A stretch of 35,624 bases of DNA from Blattabacterium sp. (Mastotermes darwiniensis) str. MADAR (lineage in GTDB: Bacteria > Bacteroidota > Bacteroidia > Flavobacteriales > Blattabacteriaceae): positions 1-35,624 of the forward strand of contig NC_016146.1 of the NCBI RefSeq assembly GCF_000233435.1, in the 5' to 3' direction. Numbering within the stretch: position 1 is the stretch's first letter; each line of letters begins with the position of its first letter. Positions 25,025-33,640 of the stretch are shown here, one piece after another. Under the pieces are notes generated by a model that saw nothing but the letters and a program-made list of their open reading frames with translations, ran no database searches and was not told the origin of the DNA. The position numbers and the translations under genes were made by a program.

Positions 25025-25650
25025 ATCATCGTTTTATAGGTCCAGAAGTAGAATTATTTCTCAATGGAAATCCTCCTAATATTGTAAAAAATAAATATTT
25101 TTTTTATGGAAAAAAAATATTTGCTGTGGACGGAGCTTTTTATTATTTAAAAAAAATGGGAATAAAAGTTGATTTTATTAGTGGAGATTTTGATTCCATT
25201 CTCAAAAAAGATCTTCCTTTAAAAGATGAAGTTTTTGAAACTAACAATCAAGATATAACAGATTTTGATAAAGCTTTGCGAATAATCCATCATAAAGGTT
25301 TTTTGAATGTAAATGTTTGGGGAGCTGGAGGTAGGGAACAAGATCATTTTTTAGGGAATCTATCCACTGCTTTAAAATATAAGAAAAAATTATCCCTAAT
25401 TTTTCATGACGATTATCATTCTTATTTTTTTTCTAATAAAAAAACATTTTTTTATCAGAAAAAAAATAAGATCATTTCTCTTTTTCCATTTCCAAAAGTA
25501 GAAGGATTATTAACTTATGGTCTAAAGTATCCTATCAATGATGAATCATTTCAAATAGGCAAACGTATAGGAATCAGAAATAAAGCCATTGAATCGAAAA
25601 TAAAAATAATTTATAAAAAAGGAGAATTATTAATTTTCTTAGAAAAATAA
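25021..25650 (+). CDS. thiN: Thiamine pyrophosphokinase
   Basis: The enzyme converts thiamine to thiamine diphosphate, the cofactor of E1 subunits, transketolase and similar enzymes. The 209 residues show the family series: VDGAFYYL (36-43), SGDFDSI (54-60), QDITDFDKAL (77-86) and GAGGREQDHFLGNLSTAL (101-118). The C-terminal beta-domain contains KVEGLLTYGLKYPI and IGIRNKA. The start overlaps the lptB stop, so it is probably translated in coupling with it. The end lies 18 bp from the convergent oxidoreductase gene. Retaining a kinase suggests thiamine is made or imported; no other thiamine gene is visible here. Confidence 0.92.
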   Translation: MNHRFIGPEVELFLNGNPPNIVKNKYFFYGKKIFAVDGAFYYLKKMGIKVDFISGDFDSILKKDLPLKDEVFETNNQDITDFDKALRIIHHKGFLNVNVWGAGGREQDHFLGNLSTALKYKKKLSLIFHDDYHSYFFSNKKTFFYQKKNKIISLFPFPKVEGLLTYGLKYPINDESFQIGKRIGIRNKAIESKIKIIYKKGELLIFLEK

Positions 25651-25668
25651 ATTGTTTATTTTATCATA

Positions 25669-26196
25669 TCATATATATTTGTTAATTTTTAGGATTATTT
25701 CATCCGTATGTTTTTTTAATGAATGATTGATTGTATTCAACATATGTATTGAAAAATGAACGTACCCATGATAAGTCATGTTACAAACATGAGCTGTTTG
25801 TTGTATGGGACGCAAAAATTCATCTATAGTGAAATTATTTCTTTCTCCTGCATGAAAAGTTTTTTTTTCTGAACCAGTAGTAATAGAAACCAATAAATGT
25901 TTCCCAGAAAGTATTTTATTTTCATTATTGTATAAGTTTGTAAGAACTTTATCTTTCCATTCTTTTAAAAGAGATGGATAACTATACCAATAAAGTGGAA
26001 ATTGAAATACTATAAATTTTACGTTTGAAATAATCCTGATTTCTTCCTCTATCCGAATTTTAAAATTCGGATAAATGTTATACAATTTCCTTATAATGAT
26101 ATTTTTTTTACTTTTAATATTCTGTACAATATTTTTGTTTAAAACAGATTTTTCTATATTGGGATGAGCTACTAAAAACAAAATTTTTTTTTCCAT
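25669..26196 (-). CDS. KefF-like NAD(P)H:quinone oxidoreductase (flavodoxin fold)
   Basis: The 175-residue protein is of the Flavodoxin_2 / NQO1 group, closest in pattern to E. coli KefF and its paralogue YheR. It begins KILFLVAHPNIEKS, then LYNIYPNFKIRIEEE, FQFPLYWYSYPSLLKEWKDKV (FMN/dimer block) and GKHLLVSITTGS, with HAGERNNFTIDEFLRPIQQTA. It likely binds FMN and reduces quinones with NAD(P)H. In E. coli KefF activates the KefC potassium antiporter, but no such antiporter is encoded here, so a role in quinone or electrophile detoxification is an inference. It starts 14 bp past the stop of mdh and may share its transcript. A perfect 22-bp palindrome lies inside it. Confidence 0.85.
   Translation of the reverse strand: MEKKILFLVAHPNIEKSVLNKNIVQNIKSKKNIIIRKLYNIYPNFKIRIEEEIRIISNVKFIVFQFPLYWYSYPSLLKEWKDKVLTNLYNNENKILSGKHLLVSITTGSEKKTFHAGERNNFTIDEFLRPIQQTAHVCNMTYHGYVHFSIHMLNTINHSLKKHTDEIILKINKYI
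26051..26072. repeat. Perfect 22-bp palindrome in the KefF-like gene
   Basis: Two 11-bp arms (ATCCGAATTTT and its exact complement) meet with no spacer. It lies in the part encoding N-F-K-I-R. It may be chance in AT-rich coding sequence or a protein-binding dyad; no loop is available for a normal terminator. Confidence 0.8.
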
Positions 26197-26210
26197 GATT
26201 GAAAAATCAA

Positions 26211-27143
26211 TTAAAAATTAATACGATTCAATCCTCTTATCATACTTTGTATGTGATTAGCAGATTTCTTCAACAGATTTATTTCTTCTTTATTTAATTG
26301 TAATTCTATAATTTTTTCCATTCCCGATTTTCCTAAAACAATTGGAACTCCTAAACACATATCTGTAAACTCATATTCCCCTTTTAAGAAAACAGAACAT
26401 GATAAAATTCGTTTGGAATCATTAAGAATGGATTCTACCATTTTAACAACAGAAACACTAGGAGCCATCCACGCAGATGTCCCCAATAAATTAACAATCT
26501 CTTCTCCCCCACTTTTAGTTTTTTCAATAATAATCTTATTTTTTTCTTTCGACAATAATTCAAAAATAGGAATTCCTGATATAGAAGTATATCTGTATAA
26601 AGGAACCATAGTATTTCCATGCCCTCCTAATAATAATGTTTGTATATCCATAGGAGAACAATTTAATTCTTTGGATAAAAAATAACGATATCTAGTTGAG
26701 TCCAATATACCTGCCATTCCCATAACACGAGAAGAATCCACCTTTGCGGTTTTATAACAAACATAGGTCATCACATCCAATGGATTAGAAACAATTATAA
26801 ATTTTGCTTTAGGAGAAAAATGGATGGATTTATTAGTCACAGAATGAATAATTTCTGCATTAGTATTTACCAATTCATCACGGCTCATTCCTGGTTTTCT
26901 GGGAATTCCAGAAGTAATAATAATTATTTCAGAATTTTCCGATTTTGAATAATCATTGGTAACACCAAGAACCTTAGTATTTGATCCAACAATGGATAAC
27001 ATCTGAGATATATCTAGACTTTTTCCTTCCGCTAATTTTTCTTTCCTATCCAATAAAATAATTTCTTTGACTATTCCTTTATTAGCCAATAAACTAGCAC
27101 ATGAGGCTCCCACATTTCCTGCTCCAATAATAGTAATTTTCAT
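26211..27143 (-). CDS. mdh: Malate dehydrogenase (LDH-like type)
   Basis: The enzyme interconverts malate and oxaloacetate with NAD in the TCA cycle. The 310 residues begin with the Rossmann motif GAGNVGAS (7-14) and the NAD-binding Asp32. Substrate residues identify malate rather than lactate: Arg82 (in PRKPGMSRDE), Arg88 and Arg151, with catalytic Asp148 and His175 (GGHGNTMVP). Length is typical of the tetrameric LDH-like MDH found in Bacteroidetes. It is divergent from gcvP across 87 bp with no consensus promoter that I could see, and is followed by the KefF-like gene. Confidence 0.95.
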   Translation of the reverse strand: MKITIIGAGNVGASCASLLANKGIVKEIILLDRKEKLAEGKSLDISQMLSIVGSNTKVLGVTNDYSKSENSEIIIITSGIPRKPGMSRDELVNTNAEIIHSVTNKSIHFSPKAKFIIVSNPLDVMTYVCYKTAKVDSSRVMGMAGILDSTRYRYFLSKELNCSPMDIQTLLLGGHGNTMVPLYRYTSISGIPIFELLSKEKNKIIIEKTKSGGEEIVNLLGTSAWMAPSVSVVKMVESILNDSKRILSCSVFLKGEYEFTDMCLGVPIVLGKSGMEKIIELQLNKEEINLLKKSANHIQSMIRGLNRINF

Positions 27144-27230
27144 AATAAAAATTTTATCAAAATATGAATTTTTTCAACGATACTTTATAAAATATTTTTC
27201 TAACTTTACATAAATACAATTTATATTTTT

Positions 27231-30119
27231 ATGAATGAGAATTTTTTTAGGAAAAAATTCTATTCCAGACATATAGGACCTTCTTGTGAAGAAATTTATG
27301 AAATGTTGAAAATATTACAATGCAAATCCATAAAAGATTTAATTAATAAAACAATTCCAAAAGAAATACGTTTAAGAGAACGATTAAAACTTCCTAATTC
27401 CATTTCTGAATATCAATATTTAAGTCATATTTATAAAATTAGCAATAGAAATAAAATTTATCGTACTTATATAGGTTTAGGATATAAAAATACTATAACT
27501 CCAGCAGTCATTCAAAGGAATATTTTAGAAAATCCAAGTTGGTATACTCCTTATACCCCTTATCAGTCTGAAATATCTCAAGGACGTTTGGAAGCATTGA
27601 TTAATTTTCAAACTATGATTTCCGATCTTACTGGAATGAAAATTAGTAATGCTTCAATGTTGGATGAAGGATCATCTACGGCAGATGCTATGTTAATGGT
27701 TTATAAGGAAAGTTTAAAAAAAAGAAGGATAACAAAAAAATCTCCCTATTTTTTTGTTTCAAATGAAATTTTTCCACAAACATTATCCATTATAAAAACA
27801 AGATGTTACGGATTAGGAATAAATTTAATTGAAGATTTTCATGAAAACTTAAAAAAATATAAAAAGAAAGAAATATTTGGGTTATTATTACCTTATCCTT
27901 CTTCTTCAGGAGAAATCTATGATTATCGTGAAACAGTTCTATATGCAAAAAAGAAGGAAATATCAGTGATAGTATCCACAGATCTATTATTTTTAACTTT
28001 ATTAAAGCCTCCTGGAGAGTTTCAAGCAGATGTTGTAGTAGGATCAACCCAATCTTTTGGAATCCCTATGGGTTATGGAGGACCTCATGCCGCTTTTTTT
28101 TCCACTCATGAAAGATATAAACGATTTATTCCAGGAAGAATTATTGGAGAATCTATAGATAGGAAAAAGAAAAAAGCATTTCGTCTTTCTTTACAAACAA
28201 GAGAACAACATATAAAAAGAGAAAAAGCGACTTCTAATATTTGCACCTCTCAAGTATTACCTGCTATAATGGCTTCTATGTATGCTTTATATCATGGACC
28301 AAAAGGTCTAAGATTTATAGCAGAAACTATTCATAAATATACTCAAAAACTTGAATTTTTGTTGGTAAATACTATTGATGGAATAGATCAAATGAATCTA
28401 TTTTATTTTGACACTCTTAGAATAAAAATAAAAAATCATAAAATTTTTTCTTTAGAAAAATTAAAGAGAGTCTCCGAACGTAAAAAAACTAATTTCAGAT
28501 ATATAGATAAAAATCATTTAACAATTACTTTAGACGAAACAACTCTTGAAGAAGATATTCATCATATAGTTTCTATTTTCCGTGAAGTTGGGTTAAGTAA
28601 AAAAGATACAGAAAAAAAATTTTTTAATAATAAATATAAAATACAAAATTCTTTAAAAAGAACCTCTAATTTTTTAGAACATCCAATTTTTCATAAGTTT
28701 CATTCTGAAAATGAACTTATGCGTTATATTAAAAGGTTAGAAAGAAAAGATCTTTCATTGAATCATTCTATGATCCCTTTAGGATCATGTACTATGAAAC
28801 TCAATGCATCTTCAGAATTATTTTCTTTGAGTCAATATGAATGGAGGAACATTCATCCTTTTTCTCCTAAAGATCAGACAAAAGGATATCAATTAGTTAT
28901 TCAAAAATTAGAAAATTATTTAAAGGAAATCACTGGATTTTCTGGAGTTTCCTTGCAACCAAATTCAGGAGCTCAAGGGGAATATGCTGGTCTCATGGTT
29001 ATAAAATATTATCATCATTTTTTACAAGAGGATAAAAGAAATATAGCCTTAATTCCTTCTTCGTCACATGGAACTAATCCTGCTTCAGCAATGATAGCTG
29101 GGATGAAAGTGGTTTTAATTCTTACTAAAAAAGACGGATCTATTGATAAAAATGATTTGTTAAAAAAAGTAAAAGAAAATAAGGATTTTTTATCCGTATT
29201 AATGATTACTTACCCATCTACTCATGGAGTTTACGAATCGAATATAAAAGAAATAATAGACATAATTCATGAACATGGAGGCTTGGTTTATATGGATGGA
29301 GCAAATATGAATGCACAAATAGGATTAATGAAACCAGCAAAAATAGGAATAGATGTATGTCATATAAATCTACATAAAACCTTCGCTATTCCTCATGGAG
29401 GAGGAGGTCCTGGAATGGGTCCTATTTGTGTAGCCAAACATTTAAAACCTTTTCTTCCCAATCATCCTTTTCTTCAAAAAAAGGAGACTGACAAAAGAAC
29501 AACATTAACCATATCTTCTTCTCCATACGGATCTCCTTTAATTCTAACAATTTCTTATGCATATATTCGGATGCTCGGTCCAAATGGACTTAAAAAATGC
29601 ACCGAAATATCTATATTAAATGCCAATTATATAAAGGAAAAATTAAAGAATTATTATAAAATACTGTTTGTTGGAAAAAACGATACAGTAGCACATGAAC
29701 TGATTATAGATTGCAGAATGTTTAAATCTATTGGAATAGAAATCATGGATATAGCAAAAAGAATGATGGATTATGGATATCATGCACCTACCATTTCTTT
29801 TCCTGTAGAAGGATGTATGATGATAGAGCCTACAGAAAGTGAATCTAAAGAAGAATTAGATCGTTTTATTGAAACACTTATAAATATACGTAAAGAAATT
29901 GACGAAATAGAAAAAGGTCTTTTTTCTTCAAAAGAAAATGTGTTAAAAAATGCTCCACACAGTTTATCTTCCTTAACGGAAGATAATTGGATGTATCCTT
30001 ATACTAGAGAAAAAGCTGCTTATCCATTGCCTTGGGTAAGAGAAAGAAAATTTTGGCCATCAATAGATCGGATCGATGATGGATATGGGGATAGGAATTT
30101 TATTTGCACATGTACTTAA
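27231..30119 (+). CDS. gcvP: Glycine dehydrogenase (decarboxylating), P protein
   Basis: The P protein decarboxylates glycine and loads aminomethyl onto the lipoyl H protein, feeding one-carbon units to folate. The 962 residues are the fused (P1+P2) form. The N-terminal half begins FYSRHIGPSCEEI and includes LTGMKISNASMLDEG. The C-terminal half has the PLP site HINLHKTFAIPHGGGGPG with Lys716, plus VSLQPNSGAQGEYAGL and IPSSSHGTNPASA. It ends with the conserved PLPWVRERKFWPS...DDGYGDRN region. All of it looks intact. The P protein needs GcvH, GcvT and a lipoamide dehydrogenase, which are not in this window. Its 3' end overlaps tsaD by 4 bp on the opposite strand. Confidence 0.97.
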   Translation: MNENFFRKKFYSRHIGPSCEEIYEMLKILQCKSIKDLINKTIPKEIRLRERLKLPNSISEYQYLSHIYKISNRNKIYRTYIGLGYKNTITPAVIQRNILENPSWYTPYTPYQSEISQGRLEALINFQTMISDLTGMKISNASMLDEGSSTADAMLMVYKESLKKRRITKKSPYFFVSNEIFPQTLSIIKTRCYGLGINLIEDFHENLKKYKKKEIFGLLLPYPSSSGEIYDYRETVLYAKKKEISVIVSTDLLFLTLLKPPGEFQADVVVGSTQSFGIPMGYGGPHAAFFSTHERYKRFIPGRIIGESIDRKKKKAFRLSLQTREQHIKREKATSNICTSQVLPAIMASMYALYHGPKGLRFIAETIHKYTQKLEFLLVNTIDGIDQMNLFYFDTLRIKIKNHKIFSLEKLKRVSERKKTNFRYIDKNHLTITLDETTLEEDIHHIVSIFREVGLSKKDTEKKFFNNKYKIQNSLKRTSNFLEHPIFHKFHSENELMRYIKRLERKDLSLNHSMIPLGSCTMKLNASSELFSLSQYEWRNIHPFSPKDQTKGYQLVIQKLENYLKEITGFSGVSLQPNSGAQGEYAGLMVIKYYHHFLQEDKRNIALIPSSSHGTNPASAMIAGMKVVLILTKKDGSIDKNDLLKKVKENKDFLSVLMITYPSTHGVYESNIKEIIDIIHEHGGLVYMDGANMNAQIGLMKPAKIGIDVCHINLHKTFAIPHGGGGPGMGPICVAKHLKPFLPNHPFLQKKETDKRTTLTISSSPYGSPLILTISYAYIRMLGPNGLKKCTEISILNANYIKEKLKNYYKILFVGKNDTVAHELIIDCRMFKSIGIEIMDIAKRMMDYGYHAPTISFPVEGCMMIEPTESESKEELDRFIETLINIRKEIDEIEKGLFSSKENVLKNAPHSLSSLTEDNWMYPYTREKAAYPLPWVRERKFWPSIDRIDDGYGDRNFICTCT

Positions 30120-31150
30120 AAGGATTTTTTCAATTTGGAATATGGAGTAATATTTATAGAATCGAATATTTTTTTTTCGTATTTAAGTAGTCCAGTGATA
30201 GCTATCATGGCTCCATTATCTGTAGAATATTTTTTTTTTGGAATAAAAATTTTCCATTTTTTGTTTTTTTTTGCAAAAAGAATAAAACAACGTCTAATTT
30301 CATTATTAGCTGAAACTCCTCCTGCTAAAGCAATCCTGAAGATTCCTGTCTTTATAGTTGCTTTCTTCATTTTTTCCAAAAGTATTTCGGCTATAGTTTT
30401 TTGAACGGAAGCACATAAATCGGATAAATTTTTTTTAATGAAAAATGAATCCTTTTTTGATTGATTATTTAAGAATTGAAAGACATGACTTTTAAATCCA
30501 CTAAAACTAAAATCTAATTCATTTACGTATGGTTTTGAAAACATAAATTTATTGGAACATCCATTCTTAGAAAAATGATCCAATAAAGGGCCACCAGGAT
30601 AAGAAAAACCTAATACTCTAGCTATTTTATCAAAGGCTTCTCCTACAGAATCGTCTAAAGTGGATCCTAATATTTCCATTTTAAAAAAATCATTGACTTT
30701 TATTATTTGGGTATGTCCACCACTAATCATTAAACATAAAAAAGGAAATTTTGGAGAATAATTATTGATATTTGCTTTTTTTATAAAATGTACAAGAATA
30801 TGTGCCTGTACATGATTCACAGTTATTAAAGGAATTTTTAATCCCATTGAAAAAGATTTTGCAAAAGAAACACCTACTAATAAAGATCCCATTAGTCCTG
30901 GACCTAAAGAACAGGATACAGCATTAATCTGATATCTATTTATTTTTGCAGAAGTAATAGCCTTATCGACAGCTAAAAATAGATTTTTTTCATGAAATCT
31001 TGAAGCTAATTCTGGAACTACTCCTCCATATTCCTTATGAATTTTTTGTCGTAGAATGACATTGGATAATACACATCTATTTTGTTGAATAATAGCAACA
31101 GCAGTATCATCACATGAAGACTCTATTCCAAGAATTAATTTTTTTTTCAT
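30116..31150 (-). CDS. tsaD: tRNA threonylcarbamoyladenosine transferase TsaD
   Basis: TsaD transfers the threonylcarbamoyl group to A37 of tRNAs reading ANN codons. The 344 residues begin ILGIESSCDDTAVAI and contain metal ligands His113 and His117 in NHVQAH, together with SCSLGPGLMGSLLVG and LMISGGHTQI. The C-terminal part has ALAGGVSANNEIR and YSTDNGAMIAITG, with the third metal ligand Asp. Partner proteins TsaB, TsaC and TsaE are not here. The tRNA-Ser(GCU) and tRNA-Arg(UCU) in this window read AGN codons and are expected substrates. A T10 run (coding A10) lies at 30230-30239. The 186-bp gap upstream, shared with the divergent 7TM-HD gene, holds no other gene. Confidence 0.96.
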   Translation of the reverse strand: MKKKLILGIESSCDDTAVAIIQQNRCVLSNVILRQKIHKEYGGVVPELASRFHEKNLFLAVDKAITSAKINRYQINAVSCSLGPGLMGSLLVGVSFAKSFSMGLKIPLITVNHVQAHILVHFIKKANINNYSPKFPFLCLMISGGHTQIIKVNDFFKMEILGSTLDDSVGEAFDKIARVLGFSYPGGPLLDHFSKNGCSNKFMFSKPYVNELDFSFSGFKSHVFQFLNNQSKKDSFFIKKNLSDLCASVQKTIAEILLEKMKKATIKTGIFRIALAGGVSANNEIRRCFILFAKKNKKWKIFIPKKKYSTDNGAMIAITGLLKYEKKIFDSINITPYSKLKKSF

Positions 31151-31336
31151 AAAATCAATAATGATTTTTTACTAAAATATAATAAAAAGTTTAAGTTATT
31201 GAACGGCAATAAAAAAAATTCATTTTAAAATATGATTTTTGATTCTTCATGAATTACGTAAAAATTAAAGTTTTGTATCTTGGTTTTTTTAATACTTTAT
31301 GCTTGATGAAAAAAAAATATTATCCATTTTTTATAA

Positions 31337-33340
31337 ATGTTTATAAAATTTTATAAAAATATCGTAGATAAGATTATTGTTACATTTATTGCTATTCTAT
31401 TATTGACGTTTTTTTTTCCAAGAAAAAAATTTTTTCAATACGAATTCTATGAGGGAAAAATTTGGAATTACGAAGATCTATTTTCTCCTTTTAATTTTGT
31501 AATTCCAAAAAATAGTAAAGATATTTATTTGGAAATAATGAAATTAAAAAAAAATAGAGAAATTTATTGCAATAAAAATCCAAATGTTTTCATAATTACA
31601 AAAACAAAATTAAAAAAATTTCCATTTATAAGAAACAATAAATTTTTATATAAAAAAATTCATAATATTCTAAATATTATATACCAATATGGATATTTGG
31701 ATTCTCATGATATCACAAAAAGAAATAATATTTCCTTTATTTTTTATCAAAAAAATAAATACTGGATTCCAGTATCGTACAACAAAATTTATACTTTCTA
31801 CAAGGTCAACGACCTTATTGAAAAAAAAGTTCATGGAAATAATAATCGGAGATTAAAAAAAATATTGAAAAATATTATTGTACCAAATCTTTACTATAAA
31901 AAAGATTATACGGAAAAAATTTTCCATGAAAAAATAAAATCCATTACAAAGATAAAATATTCTATTGTCAAAGGAGAAAAAATTATCAAAAAAAATGATG
32001 TTATAGATGGAGATAAATTTAAAATATTATCTTTTTTTATAAAAGAATATGAAACTAGAATATGGAATAAAAAAAAATATTATGGGTTGATTATAGGACA
32101 TTTTTTAATGATAAGTATTATATTTTCTATATTACTTTTATATCTTTTTTATTTTCAAAATAAAATATTTAAAAACAATAGGAAAATAAACTTCTTAATA
32201 ATCAATATTTTATTTATATCGCTGATAACAATTATTACTTTAAAATATAATTATAAAATATTATATTCCATTCCATTTTGTATCATTCCTATAAGTATTC
32301 GTGCTTTTCTTAATTTAAATTTGAGTCTTGTCATCCATTTAATAACTATTTTATTATTATCCTTAATTGCACCAAATGGCTTTGAATTCTTTTTCCTTCA
32401 AATTATTACAGGTTTCTTAGTAATGTTAACGAGAAAAAGTATTTATAAAATGGCTAATTTATTCTTTTCCGTAGGAAAAATAACTTTTACTTATATAGTC
32501 ACTTTTTGTTCACTTACTTTAATACGTGAAGGGACTTTAGAAAAAATATCCTTATATGCTTTTTATCCATTTTGTTTTAGTGGGGTACTTACTTTATTAG
32601 TTCATCCTTTGATCTTTCTTTTCGAAAGATTATTAAATCTTACTTCAGATATTTCATTGTTAGAACTTTCCGATACAAATACTCCTATATTAAGATTGTT
32701 ATCCAAAAATGCTCCAGGTACTTTACAACATGTTTTAACAGTATCCAATATAGCAGAAGAAGCTGCCTTTTCTATTGGGGCTAACTCGTTATTAGCAAAA
32801 ATAGGAGGAATTTATCATGATATTGGGAAGATAAAAAATTCTATTTTTTTTACTGAAAATCAGTATAATATAAATCCTCACAAAAGTCTGAGTCCAAAAG
32901 AAAGTGCTAAAATCATTTTGGAACATGTTTCAATTGGAATTGAATTAGCTAAAAAATATCACTTACCTGATCCTATCACAGATTTTATACGAACACATCA
33001 CGGAAATAGTGTCATTCATTATTTTTATGAAAAACAAAAAAAAGAACATCCAAATGTAGTAGTAGATGAAAAACAATTTCAATATTCTGGACCTAAACCT
33101 TTTTCTAAAGAAACGGCTATTGTTATGATATGTGATTCTGTAGAAGCTGCTTCCAAAAGCATAAAAAATCCATCCAACAAAGATTTAGAAAATTTAGTGG
33201 AAAATATTATTAATAAACAAAAAAAAGACAATCAATTTTCCAATTCCGACATAACTTTAAAAGAAATAGAAACAATAAAACAAGTTCTTCAAAAAAAATT
33301 AATAAATATTTATCATCCTAGAATAGGATATCCTAATTAA
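31337..33340 (+). CDS. 7TM-HD membrane phosphodiesterase, PgpH type (putative c-di-AMP hydrolase)
   Basis: PgpH-family proteins hydrolyse cyclic di-AMP through a cytosolic HD domain. The 667 residues follow the family layout: an N-terminal membrane helix (about 9-28), a large extracytoplasmic domain (about 30-245), a block of about seven helices (about 250-430), and the HD domain (about 445-640). Metal-site residues are His465 in TLQHVLT and His494-Asp495 in IYHDIGK, with later RTHHGNS and ICDSVEAASKS. All appear intact, so activity is plausible; the nucleotide specificity is inferred from the family. It is a lone gene divergent from tsaD. A weak promoter (TTTG 31272-31275, 22 bp, TATGCTTG 31298-31305, one mismatch) lies upstream. 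No cyclase is visible here. Confidence 0.9.
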   Translation: MFIKFYKNIVDKIIVTFIAILLLTFFFPRKKFFQYEFYEGKIWNYEDLFSPFNFVIPKNSKDIYLEIMKLKKNREIYCNKNPNVFIITKTKLKKFPFIRNNKFLYKKIHNILNIIYQYGYLDSHDITKRNNISFIFYQKNKYWIPVSYNKIYTFYKVNDLIEKKVHGNNNRRLKKILKNIIVPNLYYKKDYTEKIFHEKIKSITKIKYSIVKGEKIIKKNDVIDGDKFKILSFFIKEYETRIWNKKKYYGLIIGHFLMISIIFSILLLYLFYFQNKIFKNNRKINFLIINILFISLITIITLKYNYKILYSIPFCIIPISIRAFLNLNLSLVIHLITILLLSLIAPNGFEFFFLQIITGFLVMLTRKSIYKMANLFFSVGKITFTYIVTFCSLTLIREGTLEKISLYAFYPFCFSGVLTLLVHPLIFLFERLLNLTSDISLLELSDTNTPILRLLSKNAPGTLQHVLTVSNIAEEAAFSIGANSLLAKIGGIYHDIGKIKNSIFFTENQYNINPHKSLSPKESAKIILEHVSIGIELAKKYHLPDPITDFIRTHHGNSVIHYFYEKQKKEHPNVVVDEKQFQYSGPKPFSKETAIVMICDSVEAASKSIKNPSNKDLENLVENIINKQKKDNQFSNSDITLKEIETIKQVLQKKLINIYHPRIGYPN

Positions 33341-33354
33341 GTAAAATGTTTGGA

Positions 33355-33386
33355 TTTGTTTATTTAACGGATCTCCTTTAGATTTG
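33355..33386 (+). promoter_or_regulatory. Near-consensus Bacteroidetes promoter for the tRNA cluster
   Basis: TTTG at 33355-33358 and TAGATTTG at 33379-33386 are separated by 20 bp, matching the Bacteroidetes consensus (TTTG, 19-21 bp, TAnnTTTG). The second box ends 7 bp before the tRNA-Ser, so transcription could start at or just before the mature 5' end. It lies in the 53-bp gap after the 7TM-HD gene. Confidence 0.7.
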
Positions 33387-33398
33387 TAATAAAGGAGA
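33372..33398 (+). repeat. 9-bp inverted repeat joining promoter and tRNA-Ser 5' end
   Basis: TCTCCTTTA (33372-33380) and TAAAGGAGA (33390-33398) are exact complements with a 9-bp loop. The left arm overlaps the -7 box and the right arm includes the first five bases of tRNA-Ser. It could be a weak terminator for the preceding gene, a processing or regulatory hairpin, or coincidence. Confidence 0.6.
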
Positions 33399-33480
33399 GT
33401 TGCCGGAGTGGTTAACGGAACAGTTTGCTAAACTGTCGGTATGAAAAAATACTGCGTGGGTTCGAATCCCACATTCTCCG
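33394..33480 (+). tRNA. tRNA-Ser(GCU)
   Basis: An 87-nt class II tRNA with acceptor GGAGAGT paired to ATTCTCC (one G-U), discriminator G, a long variable arm, T-arm GTGGGTTCGAATCCCAC and anticodon GCT at 33427-33429. It reads AGC and AGU. CCA is not encoded. Confidence 0.96.
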
Positions 33481-33483
33481 CTA

Positions 33484-33558
33484 CGGGGTATAGCGTAGTC
33501 CGGTCATCGCGCCTGGTTTGGGACCAGGAGATCGTAGGTTCAAATCCTGCTACCCCGA
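33484..33558 (+). tRNA. tRNA-Pro(UGG)
   Basis: A 75-nt tRNA with acceptor CGGGGTA paired to TACCCCG, discriminator A, anticodon stem CCTGG/CCAGG and anticodon TGG at 33519-33521. It follows tRNA-Ser by 3 bp and lacks an encoded CCA. With wobble modification it could read all proline codons. Confidence 0.96.
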
Positions 33559-33564
33559 TGTTTG

Positions 33565-33638
33565 GATCACGTAGCTCAAATGGATAGAGCAACTGCCTTC
33601 TAAGCAGTAGGTCACAGGTTCGAATCCTGTCGTGATCA
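33565..33638 (+). tRNA. tRNA-Arg(UCU)
   Basis: A 74-nt tRNA with acceptor GATCACG paired to CGTGATC, discriminator A, anticodon stem ACTGC/GCAGT and anticodon TCT at 33599-33601. It reads AGA and AGG, the commonest Arg codons in this AT-rich genome. CCA is not encoded. Its 3' end is 2 bp from the clpP stop on the other strand. Confidence 0.96.
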
Positions 33639-33640
33639 TA

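Noticed and set aside
27790-28047. 85-codon minus-strand ORF inside gcvP
   Set aside because: It lies opposite conserved gcvP sequence and has no motif of its own.
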